64,000 bases of DNA from Caballeronia novacaledonica (GTDB taxonomy: Bacteria; Pseudomonadota; Gammaproteobacteria; Burkholderiales; Burkholderiaceae), in assembly GCF_900258035.1 (NCBI RefSeq), contig NZ_OGTP01000012.1, forward strand, positions 62,001 to 126,000, in the 5' to 3' direction. This document shows, piece after piece, positions 1 through 7,765 of the stretch (position 1 is its first letter; every line of letters starts with the position of its first letter). Position numbers and translations under genes: made by a program. Below the pieces are notes generated by a model, which had not been told where the DNA came from, did not search any database, and saw nothing but the letters and a program-made list of their open reading frames with translations.

Positions 1-9
1 GTCTCCCAT
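1..9 (-). CDS. possible 5' end of next gene in the sugar operon (three codons only)
   Basis: An ATG reads on the minus strand from base 9 out of the window, preceded about seven bases upstream by an AGGGA-like ribosome binding site. It lies 26 bases beyond the stop codon of the LacI-type regulator and in the same direction, so a further operon gene probably starts here. In comparable ribose operons this would often be a ribokinase, but only three codons are visible, so the identity is a guess from context. Confidence 0.3.
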
Positions 10-34
10 CTCGATTCCCTTTGAACTGCGTTCT

Positions 35-1057
35 TTATGCCTTCGCGCTGCGCGACTCGGGCACCACGGCTGTCGATTCGCGGCGCACGAGGCGCGGCGC
101 CACCACGCGCCGGCGTGTCGTGCCGGTGAGCTTGCCGGTGATGCGCTCGATCAGCGTCTGCGCGGCCATTTCGCCGAGCGCGCGCACCGATTGTCCCACC
201 GTCGACAAGGCCGGATAGGTGTAGCGCGACAACTCGACATCGTCGAAACCGATGATCGAGCAATCCGTCGGCACGTTGATGTGACGCTCGGCCGCCGCCC
301 GCAGCGCGCCGATGCCCATCATGTCGTTGCACGCGAAGATCGCGGTCGGCTTCATGTTGTCGAGCAGTTGCGAGGCCGCGGCGTAACCGCCCGTCGCGGA
401 AAAGTCGCTCTGCACGATTGCGTTCGGCTCGATCTCGATGCCGCGCTCGGCCATCGCGCGGATGAAGCCGTGCAGGCGCATGGCGGAAACAGCCGTCGCG
501 ACCGGCCCCGTGATGCAGCCGATCTTCGAGTGCCCGAGTTGCAGCAGATGCCGCGTCGCGAGATACGCGCCCTTTTCGTGGTCGATCTGCACGAGATCGG
601 ATTGCAGCCCTTCGATATTGCGATCGACGATTATGAGCGGCTCGCGCGCGCCCGCAAGACACTGCGCGAGCACGGAATCCTCGCCCGCCGACGCGATCAC
701 GAGCCCGTCGATGCGCTTTTCCTGCAGCACACGCAGATAGTTGCGCTGCTTGGCGGGATCGTCGTCGGAGTTGCAGAAGAACACGCAATAGCCGTTCTTC
801 GCGCAGCCGTCCTCGACGCCGCGCGCCAGCTCGGCGAAATACGGATTCGTCGCGTTCGGCACGAGCAGGCCGATGGTCGCCGTCGAGCGCGCCTTCAGCG
901 AGCGCGCGACCGCCGACGGCACGTAGTCGAGCTCGAGAATCGCCCGCTCGACTTTCGCCCGCACGTCGGCCGACACCGGCCGTGAATTGTTCACTACGTG
1001 GGATACCGTCGTAAACGACACCCCGGCAATGGCTGCCACGTCTTTGATCGTCGCCAT
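35..1057 (-). CDS. rbsR: LacI/GalR-family sugar-operon repressor, RbsR-like
   Basis: A 340-residue DNA-binding repressor of the LacI/GalR family, expected to sense the sugar imported by the ABC transporter encoded just upstream. Residues 2-22 form the helix-turn-helix (IKDVAAIAGVSFTTVSHVVN), followed by a hinge helix near residues 45-58 and a periplasmic-binding-protein-like effector domain to the C-terminus. I place the start at 1057 rather than at 1084 because a GAAGGA Shine-Dalgarno lies just before it and family proteins begin MATIKDVA. It is the last visible gene of the rbsBACR operon, 189 bases after rbsC, so it probably represses its own operon. RbsR is the likeliest identity; a regulator for another pentose or for allose is possible. 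Confidence 0.85.
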   Translation of the reverse strand: MATIKDVAAIAGVSFTTVSHVVNNSRPVSADVRAKVERAILELDYVPSAVARSLKARSTATIGLLVPNATNPYFAELARGVEDGCAKNGYCVFFCNSDDDPAKQRNYLRVLQEKRIDGLVIASAGEDSVLAQCLAGAREPLIIVDRNIEGLQSDLVQIDHEKGAYLATRHLLQLGHSKIGCITGPVATAVSAMRLHGFIRAMAERGIEIEPNAIVQSDFSATGGYAAASQLLDNMKPTAIFACNDMMGIGALRAAAERHINVPTDCSIIGFDDVELSRYTYPALSTVGQSVRALGEMAAQTLIERITGKLTGTTRRRVVAPRLVRRESTAVVPESRSAKA

Positions 1058-1246
1058 ACATCGTCCTTCGCTATCTTGGTCCAACTGCTCTTATTGGTCG
1101 TAAGGCGTCCGGCGCGTACTTCTCTTCTCGCGCGCCCTGCTGCTTTCCCCGCGCCCTGCTTGCCGCTTCGCTTCATTTACCGTCGTCGGGCGCTTATTCC
1201 GCCCCGTGCGGATCGCGCCGCCGACGTCCATCGGTCAGACAAACGA

Positions 1247-2236
1247 TTACACACGCTTCCTTCTGCTGCGGTATGTGTCCAGCACCACCGCCACCACGAT
1301 CACCGCGCCGGTAATGATGCGCTTGGTCGGCTCGTTCGCGCCGATCTGCGCCAGTCCCGCCGCCAGCACGGAGATGATCAACACCCCGAAAAACGTGCTG
1401 ATGACCGAGCCGCGCCCGCCCATCAGGCTCGTTCCGCCGATCACGACGGCCGCGATCACCTGAAGCTCCAGCCCCGCGCCCGCGTTCGGATCGGCGGCTT
1501 CCAGGCGCGAAATCTGGAACAGCGCCGCGAGGCCCGAAAGCGCGCCCATCAGCGCGAAAACGATCACCTTGTACGGCCGCGGATTGACGCCCGCGAGCCG
1601 CACCGCTTCCTCGTTCGTGCCGATTCCTACGAGATATCGGCCAAAAACCGTCCGGGTCAAGACCAGATGCGCGATTATCATCACCGCGACCGCGATCAGG
1701 AACGCGGGCGAGATGCCGAACGCGATCGGATTCGACAGAAAATCGAACGCATCGCCGATATACGCCGTGCGCGAATTCGTCATCTGATACGCGAGCCCGC
1801 GCGCGCCTTCCAGCACGCCGAGCGACACGATGAACGACGGAATTCGCCACGCCACCGTCACGAGGCCCGTGACCGTTCCCGTCAGCGCGGCCGCCGCGAG
1901 GCCGATCAGCGCGGCGGGAAACGCCGGCCAGTGCCACTTGAGCGCGGCCACGCTCACGACCGACGCGCCCAGCGCCAGCACCGAGCCCACCGACAGATCG
2001 ATGCTCGCGATGATCAGCACGAACGTCATGCCGACCGACATCACGACGAGATCCGGAATCTGGTTCGCGATCGTGCTGAACGTGTCGTACGTCAGGAAGT
2101 GCGCGCTCAGCACGGAAAACAGCGCGATCATCGCGGCCAGCGCACCCGCGAGTCCCAGGTAATTCGAAATGCCGAGACGCGTGCCGACGCCTTTCGCGCT
2201 CTTCGGTGCATCGGCGGGCAGGTTCGCTTCGCTCAT
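1247..2236 (-). CDS. rbsC: ribose-type ABC transporter permease RbsC
   Basis: Inner-membrane permease of a carbohydrate uptake (CUT2) ABC importer, 329 residues with eight to ten hydrophobic helices. The family-typical GMTFVLIIASIDLSVGS segment near residues 67-84 and a conserved GGTSLMGGRGSV loop near residue 270 identify the BPD_transp_2 family. Its ATG directly abuts the rbsA stop codon, and GGAG within the rbsA end serves as ribosome binding site, so translation is probably coupled. It should pair as a dimer with RbsA and receive sugar from RbsB. The sugar cannot be fixed from sequence; ribose is the default by similarity, with allose or xylose-like sugars as alternatives. Confidence 0.85.
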   Translation of the reverse strand: MSEANLPADAPKSAKGVGTRLGISNYLGLAGALAAMIALFSVLSAHFLTYDTFSTIANQIPDLVVMSVGMTFVLIIASIDLSVGSVLALGASVVSVAALKWHWPAFPAALIGLAAAALTGTVTGLVTVAWRIPSFIVSLGVLEGARGLAYQMTNSRTAYIGDAFDFLSNPIAFGISPAFLIAVAVMIIAHLVLTRTVFGRYLVGIGTNEEAVRLAGVNPRPYKVIVFALMGALSGLAALFQISRLEAADPNAGAGLELQVIAAVVIGGTSLMGGRGSVISTFFGVLIISVLAAGLAQIGANEPTKRIITGAVIVVAVVLDTYRSRRKRV

Positions 2237-3853
2237 TCAGTGCTCCACGTTGTCTTCGGGCGCTTTCGCGTCGGGCGCGATCGGGTCGTGCAGGATCGCC
2301 TCGCGCTTCGCGTAACCCGAGAACGCCGCCGCCAGCAGCGCGTCCTGCGTCCAGTTCGCGCGCTCGAACACGCCCGTCATGCGCCCGGCCGACATCACGC
2401 CGATCCGGTCGCAGATCAGCATCAGTTCGCGCAGGTCGCTCGACACGACGACGAGCGCGCGTCCTTCGCGGGCCAGCGCGCCCATCAGCCCGTAAATATC
2501 GAACTTGGCGCCGACGTCGATGCCGCGCGTCGGTTCGTCGAACAGCAGCACCGAGCAGTCACGCGCGAGCCAGCGGCCGATCACGACTTTCTGCTGATTG
2601 CCGCCCGACAGCTCCGACACCGCCTGCGCCGGACCGGACGTGCGGATGCGCATCGCGTCGATCTGGCGTTGCGCGAGCGCGGATTCCCGGCGCGTATCGA
2701 CGATGCCGTGCCGCGCCACCGCGCCCAGGTTTCCGAGTGAAACGTTCGCGGCGATCGGCAAGCTCAGCAACAGGCCTTCGCCCTTGCGGTCCTCCGTGAT
2801 GAGCGCGATGCCTTCCTCGACCGCATCCGAAGGCGACTGCACCGACACGCGCCGCAGCGCTGCGCCGTTGCGCGCGACCGACACCGTGCCCGCGTCGGCG
2901 CGATCCGCGCCGTAAATGAGGCGCATGAGTTCGGTGCGGCCCGCGCCGATCAGCCCGCTCACGCCGAAAATCTCGCCCGCGCGCACCTCGAACGACACGT
3001 CGCGCACGACCGGCGCGCGCGTCATGCCTTCCACCTTCAGCGCGACGCCGCCGATGCGCCGCTCGCCCAGGTCGATGCGCTCGCCGATCTCGCGTCCGAC
3101 CATCAGCGTGACGAGGCGATCGCTCGTGAGTTCGTCCATCGGACCGATGTGCACGAGGCGTCCGTCGCGCAGCACGGCCGCGCGCTCGGCGATGCGCCGC
3201 AATTCCTCCAGCCGGTGCGAGATGTAGACGAGCGCGACGCCGCGCGCCTTCAGCCGCTCGACCTGCTCGAACAGCAGATCGACTTCGCGGGCGGTGAGCA
3301 TCGCGGTCGGCTCGTCGAGGATCAGCACGCGGCAATCGCCGATCAGGTTGCGCGCGATCTCGACCATCTGCTGATGCCCGATGCCGAGACTCTCGACGAG
3401 CGTGTCCGGGTCGATCGCGTCGAGCCCGACTTGCGCCATCGCGTGACGCGCGTCTTCCGCGAGCCGCTTCCGGTCGATCCAGCCGAAGCCCTTGCGCGGC
3501 AAGCGGTTCAAAAACAGATTTTCCGCCACCGATAACGTCGGCAGCAGGTTCAGCTCCTGCATCACCATGCGCACGCCGAGCGCTTCGGCGTCCGAGCGGC
3601 TTTTCGGCGCGTAGGGCCGGCCGGCGAGCGTCATGGTGCCCGTGGTCGGGTCCGTCAGTCCGCCGATGATCTTCGACAGCGTGCTCTTGCCCGCGCCGTT
3701 CTCGCCCGTGAGCGCGAGCACTTCGCCGGGCACGAGCTCCAGCGACACCTCCGCCAGCACCGGCTCGACGTAGGTCTTGCCGATGTCCGTCACCGTCAGC
3801 ACGTTCGCGTCGTTCGATCCGGTCATGGGGCGCTTCAAGGCTTCGCTGTGCAT
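2237..3853 (-). CDS. rbsA: ribose-type ABC transporter ATP-binding protein RbsA
   Basis: A double ATPase of the CUT2 sugar importer class, about 538 residues. The first nucleotide-binding domain has Walker A GENGAGKST at residues 50-58 and Walker B VLILDEPTAMLT. The second has the degenerate Walker A GLIGAGRTE that lacks the lysine, signature LSGGNQQKV, and Walker B VLLFDEPTRGID; that asymmetry is normal for RbsA. The start is uncertain: ATG at 3853 or at 3826 (MTGSNDANV), neither with a strong ribosome binding site. It follows rbsB across 135-162 bases that contain a strong hairpin, and overlaps nothing; rbsC begins at the next base after its stop. Confidence 0.87.
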   Translation of the reverse strand: MHSEALKRPMTGSNDANVLTVTDIGKTYVEPVLAEVSLELVPGEVLALTGENGAGKSTLSKIIGGLTDPTTGTMTLAGRPYAPKSRSDAEALGVRMVMQELNLLPTLSVAENLFLNRLPRKGFGWIDRKRLAEDARHAMAQVGLDAIDPDTLVESLGIGHQQMVEIARNLIGDCRVLILDEPTAMLTAREVDLLFEQVERLKARGVALVYISHRLEELRRIAERAAVLRDGRLVHIGPMDELTSDRLVTLMVGREIGERIDLGERRIGGVALKVEGMTRAPVVRDVSFEVRAGEIFGVSGLIGAGRTELMRLIYGADRADAGTVSVARNGAALRRVSVQSPSDAVEEGIALITEDRKGEGLLLSLPIAANVSLGNLGAVARHGIVDTRRESALAQRQIDAMRIRTSGPAQAVSELSGGNQQKVVIGRWLARDCSVLLFDEPTRGIDVGAKFDIYGLMGALAREGRALVVVSSDLRELMLICDRIGVMSAGRMTGVFERANWTQDALLAAAFSGYAKREAILHDPIAPDAKAPEDNVEH

Positions 3854-3933
3854 CCTCGTGGTGGTCCCGCGCGGAAAGCGTCCGGATGGCCGCGGATCAC
3901 TCCGCGCCGTCTGCCTTCCGCGCTCGTCAGTAC

Positions 3934-3957
3934 GTTATCGGCACGCTGGCCGATAAC
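3934..3957 (-). promoter_or_regulatory. intercistronic hairpin between rbsB and rbsA
   Basis: A perfect inverted repeat with nine-base arms (GTTATCGGC / GCCGATAAC) and a six-base loop lies 31 bases after the rbsB stop. No U-run follows in the direction of transcription, so it is not a classical terminator. Hairpins in this place commonly protect the upstream binding-protein mRNA and let it be made in excess over the permease and ATPase; that role is inferred. Confidence 0.55.
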
Positions 3958-3988
3958 TTTAGGCTTTCGTGCGAAGCGGCGCCGAACC

Positions 3989-4951
3989 TTATTTCGTCAC
4001 GAGATCGACCGGCGTTTCCACGACCTGCGAAAGCTCCGACTGCTTCTTGTGGCCCGCGATCGCCTTCAGCGCCACGTCGATGCCGAACACCGCCTGCTTC
4101 GCCGCGTACTGGTCGGCGGTCGCGAGCACGCGGCCGTCCTTGAGCATCGGCTTGATCGCGCCGATATTGTCGAAGCCGACGACCTGCACCTTGCCCGCCT
4201 TGCCCGCCGCGCGAATCGCCGACACGGCGCCGATCGCCATGTTGTCGTTGTCGCACAGGAGCGCCTTCACGTTCGGGTTCGCGTTCAGGATCTGCGACGC
4301 CACCGCGTTGCCCTTGTCGATTTCCCACTCGCCCGACTGGAGCGCGACGACCTTCATGCCGGCCGCGTCCATCGCTTTCTTGAAGCCCGCGCTGCGCGCC
4401 TGCGAGTTCGTGGTGGTCGTCACGCCTTCGATGATCGCGACTTCATCGCCCTTCTTGAGCTTCGGCGCCAGATAATCGCCGACCTTTTTCGCGCCCTTCT
4501 TGTTGTCCGGGCCGACGAACGGCACGTTCAGATCCTTGGACTTGAGCACGTCCGGATCGAGCCGGTTGTCGATATTCACGACGATGATGCCCGCGTCCGC
4601 CGCCTTCTTGATGACCGGCACGAGCGCCTTCGAATCGGCCGGCGCGATGATGAGCGCGTCGACCTTCGAGACGATCATCTGCTCGACGATGCGGATCTGC
4701 GCGGCGGTGTCGGTTTCATCCTTGATGCCGTTGGTGATCAGGTCGAACTGGCTGGGGTTGTGCGCCTGATAGTCTTTCGCGCCGTTTTCCATGGTCAGGA
4801 AGAACTCGTTGGCGAGCGACTTCATGACGAGTGCGACCTTCGGCTTGCCCGCCGTTTGCGCGAATGCGGATGACGAGGCGAACGGCAACGCGCTGCAGAC
4901 GGCGAGCGCGACGGCGGCCGACAGGACGCGTCGGCGAAGGGTTCGGTTCAT
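3989..4951 (-). CDS. rbsB: ribose-type ABC transporter periplasmic sugar-binding protein RbsB
   Basis: A 320-residue periplasmic sugar-binding protein of the Peripla_BP_4 family that delivers sugar to RbsAC. An N-terminal signal peptide (MNRTLRRRVLSAAVALAVCS... ending SSAFAQ) spans about residues 1-30. The body has the two-lobed fold typical of the family, with IIAPADS and VVNIDNR motifs around the sugar cleft. The start at 4951 is chosen because the signal peptide begins there and GGAG lies upstream; the open frame extends further upstream without family similarity. It is first in the operon and has a promoter/operator upstream. The ligand may be ribose or a related sugar. Confidence 0.87.
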   Translation of the reverse strand: MNRTLRRRVLSAAVALAVCSALPFASSSAFAQTAGKPKVALVMKSLANEFFLTMENGAKDYQAHNPSQFDLITNGIKDETDTAAQIRIVEQMIVSKVDALIIAPADSKALVPVIKKAADAGIIVVNIDNRLDPDVLKSKDLNVPFVGPDNKKGAKKVGDYLAPKLKKGDEVAIIEGVTTTTNSQARSAGFKKAMDAAGMKVVALQSGEWEIDKGNAVASQILNANPNVKALLCDNDNMAIGAVSAIRAAGKAGKVQVVGFDNIGAIKPMLKDGRVLATADQYAAKQAVFGIDVALKAIAGHKKQSELSQVVETPVDLVTK

Positions 4952-5057
4952 GCGGATCTCCGTGCTTTGTTCTGGTTTGTCTGGTCTTTCGAGCAACGCG
5001 TGTCGATCCGCACTTCGCGCTGCGCGCCCGAGCCTTGGATCGCCCTTGCGGGTGCGG

Positions 5058-5073
5058 TTTTCAACGTTTGCTC
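5058..5073 (-). promoter_or_regulatory. putative LacI-family operator upstream of rbsB
   Basis: On the minus strand the bases read GAGCAAACGTTGAAAA, an imperfect palindrome centred on the CG typical of LacI/GalR-family operators (compare GCAAACGTTTGC-type sites). It would cover about +1 to +16 of the promoter at 5081-5109, a position suited to repression by the RbsR-like protein of the same operon. Pattern and position support it; binding is inferred. Confidence 0.45.
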
Positions 5074-5080
5074 GCCGTCG

Positions 5081-5109
5081 ATTCTCGTTAAACGGACGCC
5101 GAAGGTCAA
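5081..5109 (-). promoter_or_regulatory. putative sigma-70 promoter of rbsBACR
   Basis: Minus-strand TTGACC (-35, five of six consensus bases) and GAGAAT (-10, four of six) are separated by exactly 17 bases. Transcription would start near 5074, about 120 bases upstream of the rbsB ATG, directly at the putative LacI-type operator. Confidence 0.45.
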
Positions 5110-5174
5110 TCGGGCTAACGTGTAGTCCGGACGGTTGCGAGCGGCGGCTCACGGGCCACGCGTGGCCGCTCGAA

Positions 5175-5456
5175 TCAGAGATCTTCGACCGATTCCCCGT
5201 CCACCTTCTTGTCGATGATGTCGCGCGCGTAGTCGATGCCCGCGCGCGTCGCGTCGATCGGGCTGTCGAAAGGTTCCTGATCGGGCACGCCGAACATCAC
5301 CGAGCGGCCGCTCTCGCCATGCGCGCTTTTCGCGATCGTCACGACGATGTCGAAGTGTCGTGGACCGTCGTCGGGCTCGTCGCGTTCTTTCGCGCGCCGC
5401 AACGCCTGCACCTTGATTTCGAAGCCCTTGTAATGGTCGGACAGCGGCGTGGACAT
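5175..5456 (-). CDS. conserved small protein of unknown function (93 aa)
   Basis: A 93-residue acidic/basic mixed protein with no signal peptide or membrane segment, probably cytoplasmic. The sequence begins MSTPLSDHYKGFEIKVQALR, then has a beta-strand-like stretch FDIVVTIAKS and a C-terminal helix with DATRAGIDYARDIIDKKV. An AGGAG ribosome binding site sits about eight bases before the ATG, which supports it as a real gene. I do not recognise a functional family; the layout resembles short Burkholderia proteins of undefined DUF type. It is on the same strand as, and upstream of, the rbs operon, but a promoter lies between, so it is probably a separate unit. Confidence 0.65.
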   Translation of the reverse strand: MSTPLSDHYKGFEIKVQALRRAKERDEPDDGPRHFDIVVTIAKSAHGESGRSVMFGVPDQEPFDSPIDATRAGIDYARDIIDKKVDGESVEDL

Positions 5457-5693
5457 GAACCGTCTCCTTTGCGTTGGACATGCATCGCACGATCATACGT
5501 CGGCCGTGTGCTTCGTGCGGATCGTCGGTCGGTGAAAGGCGCTTGCAAGCGTTATTCCCGCAGTCCGCGCTCTACCGATTTCACCCTATCCCACACACCG
5601 TTCATATTGGGTTTGCCATAATGCGCGGGCGGCATGCCGCTATGGACGGGCGCCGTCGAAGAATAAACCGTCACTCAAATCAGGGAGCGTCAT

Positions 5694-5990
5694 ATGACTA
5701 TTCGAGCCACCGCCCTCATCGCCGTGCTGAGCCTCACGCTCGGCGCGAACGCTGCTTTCGCCGCCAACAGTCAGCAAAACAAGATGTCCGACTGCAACAA
5801 GCAGGCAGGCGATAAAAAAGGCGACGACCGCAAGGCCTTCATGAAGAGCTGTCTGTCCGCCGCGCCCGCCGCTGCTTCCGCGCCGATGACGCAGCAGCAG
5901 AAGATGACCGCCTGCAATCAGCAGGCAACCGACAAGAAAGGCGACGACCGCAAGGCGTTCATGAAGAGCTGTCTCAGCAACAAGGGCTGA
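5694..5990 (+). CDS. PsiF-repeat secreted protein
   Basis: A 98-residue exported protein made of a signal peptide (residues 1-23, ending NAAFA) and two PsiF repeats. The repeats occupy residues 31-55 and 71-95 and are nearly identical, sharing KKGDDRKAFMKSCLS and two cysteines each. PsiF was named in E. coli as a phosphate-starvation-inducible protein; its biochemical role is unknown. The protein should be periplasmic, where each repeat could form one disulfide. The gene stands alone between divergent and co-directional neighbours, with a weak hairpin after the stop. No Pho box was evident to me upstream. Confidence 0.85.
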   Translation: MTIRATALIAVLSLTLGANAAFAANSQQNKMSDCNKQAGDKKGDDRKAFMKSCLSAAPAAASAPMTQQQKMTACNQQATDKKGDDRKAFMKSCLSNKG

Positions 5991-6011
5991 TCTCGCCAGC
6001 ACGCCTCCTCA

Positions 6012-6039
6012 CGCCGCGCCGCTCGTGCGCGGCGACCCT
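6012..6039 (+). terminator. weak terminator-like hairpin after psiF-like gene
   Basis: Inverted arms CGCCGCGC and GCGCGGCG (6012-6019 and 6027-6034) with a seven-base loop are followed only by ACCCTTTC, so the U-tract is poor. It sits 22 bases after the stop codon. Confidence 0.35.
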
Positions 6040-6212
6040 TTCGTATTTACGCAGCCTACCGGCCGATATTGCACTGCACCCAAGCAATTGATTCGCACCG
6101 TCGTCTTTTTCTCATAAGATGGCGCGAAGGCGGCCCCTCACGAATACAAGAAATACGCCATCGGCCGCCGCCATTTCGAGCGAGGCGACACGCCGCGCAT
6201 GGAGGCATCCGA

Positions 6213-6683
6213 ATGGCATGGAAACATAAAAACCGCTGGTTCAGGCGGTGGCTCGTGATTATCACGTTCTGGTTCGTGCCGGTGCTGATCGTCGCGGTGA
6301 ACGAAGTGCGCGAGGAGATGGCGTACAACACCGTCGATCTTCAGAAGGCGCTCTCGACCTGGGAGCTGACCGACGCACAACGCGCCGCCGGCGTCGCCGC
6401 GCGCTGTCACGGCGCACCCGACGAGGCCCGCGCCGCCGGTTGCCCCGCCGATGTCCTCACGGCCAACGCGGCCAAACATCAGGAAGCGCTCGACGAATAT
6501 GCGCATCGCAAGGCGACGCTCGCCGATTATCTGTGGCATGCCTTCGTCGGCTACTGGATCGTGCCCGCTGCGTTCCTGCTCGTGCTCGGCATGCTGATCG
6601 GCGGCATCAGGCGCGCGTTGCGCCGTCCGCAGCGTGCGCCGGCGCCGGCAAGCGCCGAGGTAAAAACGACGACCCATCCGTGA
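6213..6683 (+). CDS. small inner-membrane protein with two transmembrane helices
   Basis: A 156-residue protein of unknown function. Two hydrophobic helices are visible: residues about 12-30 (WLVIITFWFVPVLIVAV) and about 110-130 (YWIVPAAFLLVLGMLIGGI). The roughly 75 residues between them are polar, contain two cysteines (ARCHG and AAGCPAD) and probably face the periplasm, where the pair could form a disulfide. The start at 6213 is set by GGAGG seven bases upstream. A short basic N-terminus and a Pro/Ala-rich C-terminal tail flank the helices. I recognise no family; similar two-helix proteins are scattered in Burkholderia genomes. Confidence 0.7.
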   Translation: MAWKHKNRWFRRWLVIITFWFVPVLIVAVNEVREEMAYNTVDLQKALSTWELTDAQRAAGVAARCHGAPDEARAAGCPADVLTANAAKHQEALDEYAHRKATLADYLWHAFVGYWIVPAAFLLVLGMLIGGIRRALRRPQRAPAPASAEVKTTTHP

Positions 6684-7011
6684 TCGATGCCCGGGTACGG
6701 TCGTTGCTACTTCTCTTGGCGGTTTTCTCGTACGACGTTAAGGCGGCGTCACGAAAATTCTGCTTATTCCGAGGCCGCGCTTCGGGCGAAAACGCCGGTT
6801 CCATTTCGGTTTGGTCGAAGCTTCGTCTACCCTTGTAGCAGGCCGAACCGCGATCGAAAGTCGGACGTAATTTAGCAGGCTGCGGTCGCTTATGGGGCCG
6901 GATTCGGAGTAAGCTAAGGCCGAGCGTTTGCCCCGAATGTTGCGGAGCCTGAGAACCAGGCGTGACAAGGCTTCGGGCGCACGGATCGGGGCTCGTGTTT
7001 TCAGGTTGCTG
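6684..7011. other. intergenic stretch without a recognised gene
   Basis: About 330 bases between the two-helix membrane protein and the lipoprotein promoter. Short open frames exist on both strands but none has a ribosome binding site plus protein-like composition. No clear terminator or repeat was found. Confidence 0.5.
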
Positions 7012-7020
7012 TGCTATAAA
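7012..7020 (+). promoter_or_regulatory. putative extended -10 promoter of the Ysc84-type lipoprotein gene
   Basis: TGCTATAAA is an extended -10 element (TGn followed by TATAAA). The -35 region 17 bases upstream is poor, as expected for extended -10 promoters. Transcription would start near 7027, about 50 bases before the ATG. Confidence 0.4.
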
Positions 7021-7076
7021 CTTGGCGTGCCTCACCTCCCGCTCTATGGGGTTTCCTAATTCCACGATGGAGAACA

Positions 7077-7670
7077 ATGATGCAAAGACGAAACTTCATG
7101 CTCAAGTCGACGGCCGTTCTGGCGCTGGGAGGCCTCGCGCTTGCCGGCTGCACGGCGAACAGGAACTCCGGCAGTGAAGCGGCCGCGGGCGCCGCCGATG
7201 ACCGGCGCTCCATCGACGCCGACGTCGACAGCACCATCCAGCGTCTTTACGCCACGGTCGGCGGCTCGCGCGAACTGGTCGCAAAGGCGCGCGGCGTGCT
7301 GGTGTTCCCGTCAGTGCTTCAGGCCGGCTTCATCGTCGGCGCGCAATACGGCAAGGGTGCGCTGCGTGTCGGCGGCAGCACGGTCGGCTACTACAGCACG
7401 ACGTCCGGTTCGTTCGGCCTGCAGGCGGGCGCGCAATCGAAGGCGCTGATCTTCCTGTTCATGACGCAGGACGCTCTCGACAAATTCCGCAACTCCGACG
7501 GCTGGTCGGCGGGCGCGGACGCATCGGTGGCGCTGGTGAAGATGGGCGCGAACGGCGCGATCGACACCACCACCGCCACGAAGCCTGTCGAAGCGATCGT
7601 GCTGACCAACGCGGGCCTGATGGCCGATGTCTCGCTGCAAGGCACGAAGGTGTCGCGCATCAAGTACTGA
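7077..7670 (+). CDS. Ysc84/SYLF-domain outer-membrane lipoprotein
   Basis: A 197-residue lipoprotein. The N-terminus carries a lipoprotein signal (RRNFMLKSTAVLALGGLALAGC) with the lipobox cysteine near residue 25. The rest, from about residue 55, matches the Ysc84 (SYLF) lipid-binding domain: RELVAKARGVLVFPSVLQAG, then GGSTVGYYSTTSGSFGLQAG, then a C-terminal strand with DVSLQGTKVSRIKY. Eukaryotic members bind phosphoinositides; bacterial members are abundant envelope lipoproteins of unclear function. ATG at 7077 and ATG at 7080 are adjacent and both possible, with GGAG just upstream. It is monocistronic with its own promoter and a strong terminator. Confidence 0.87.
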   Translation: MMQRRNFMLKSTAVLALGGLALAGCTANRNSGSEAAAGAADDRRSIDADVDSTIQRLYATVGGSRELVAKARGVLVFPSVLQAGFIVGAQYGKGALRVGGSTVGYYSTTSGSFGLQAGAQSKALIFLFMTQDALDKFRNSDGWSAGADASVALVKMGANGAIDTTTATKPVEAIVLTNAGLMADVSLQGTKVSRIKY

Positions 7671-7702
7671 AGCGCGGCGCTTCCCTCGCGGCGAATGCAG
7701 AA

Positions 7703-7749
7703 CCGCCGTGTGGTGCGACTTTCGGGTCGCGCCACACGGCGGTTTTTTT
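7703..7749 (+). terminator. strong intrinsic terminator after the lipoprotein gene
   Basis: A 17-base stem (CCGCCGTGTGGTGCGAC paired with GTCGCGCCACACGGCGG, one G-U pair) with a five-base loop is followed by seven Ts. Confidence 0.9.
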
Positions 7750-7765
7750 GCGGGTTCTCTTGCGA

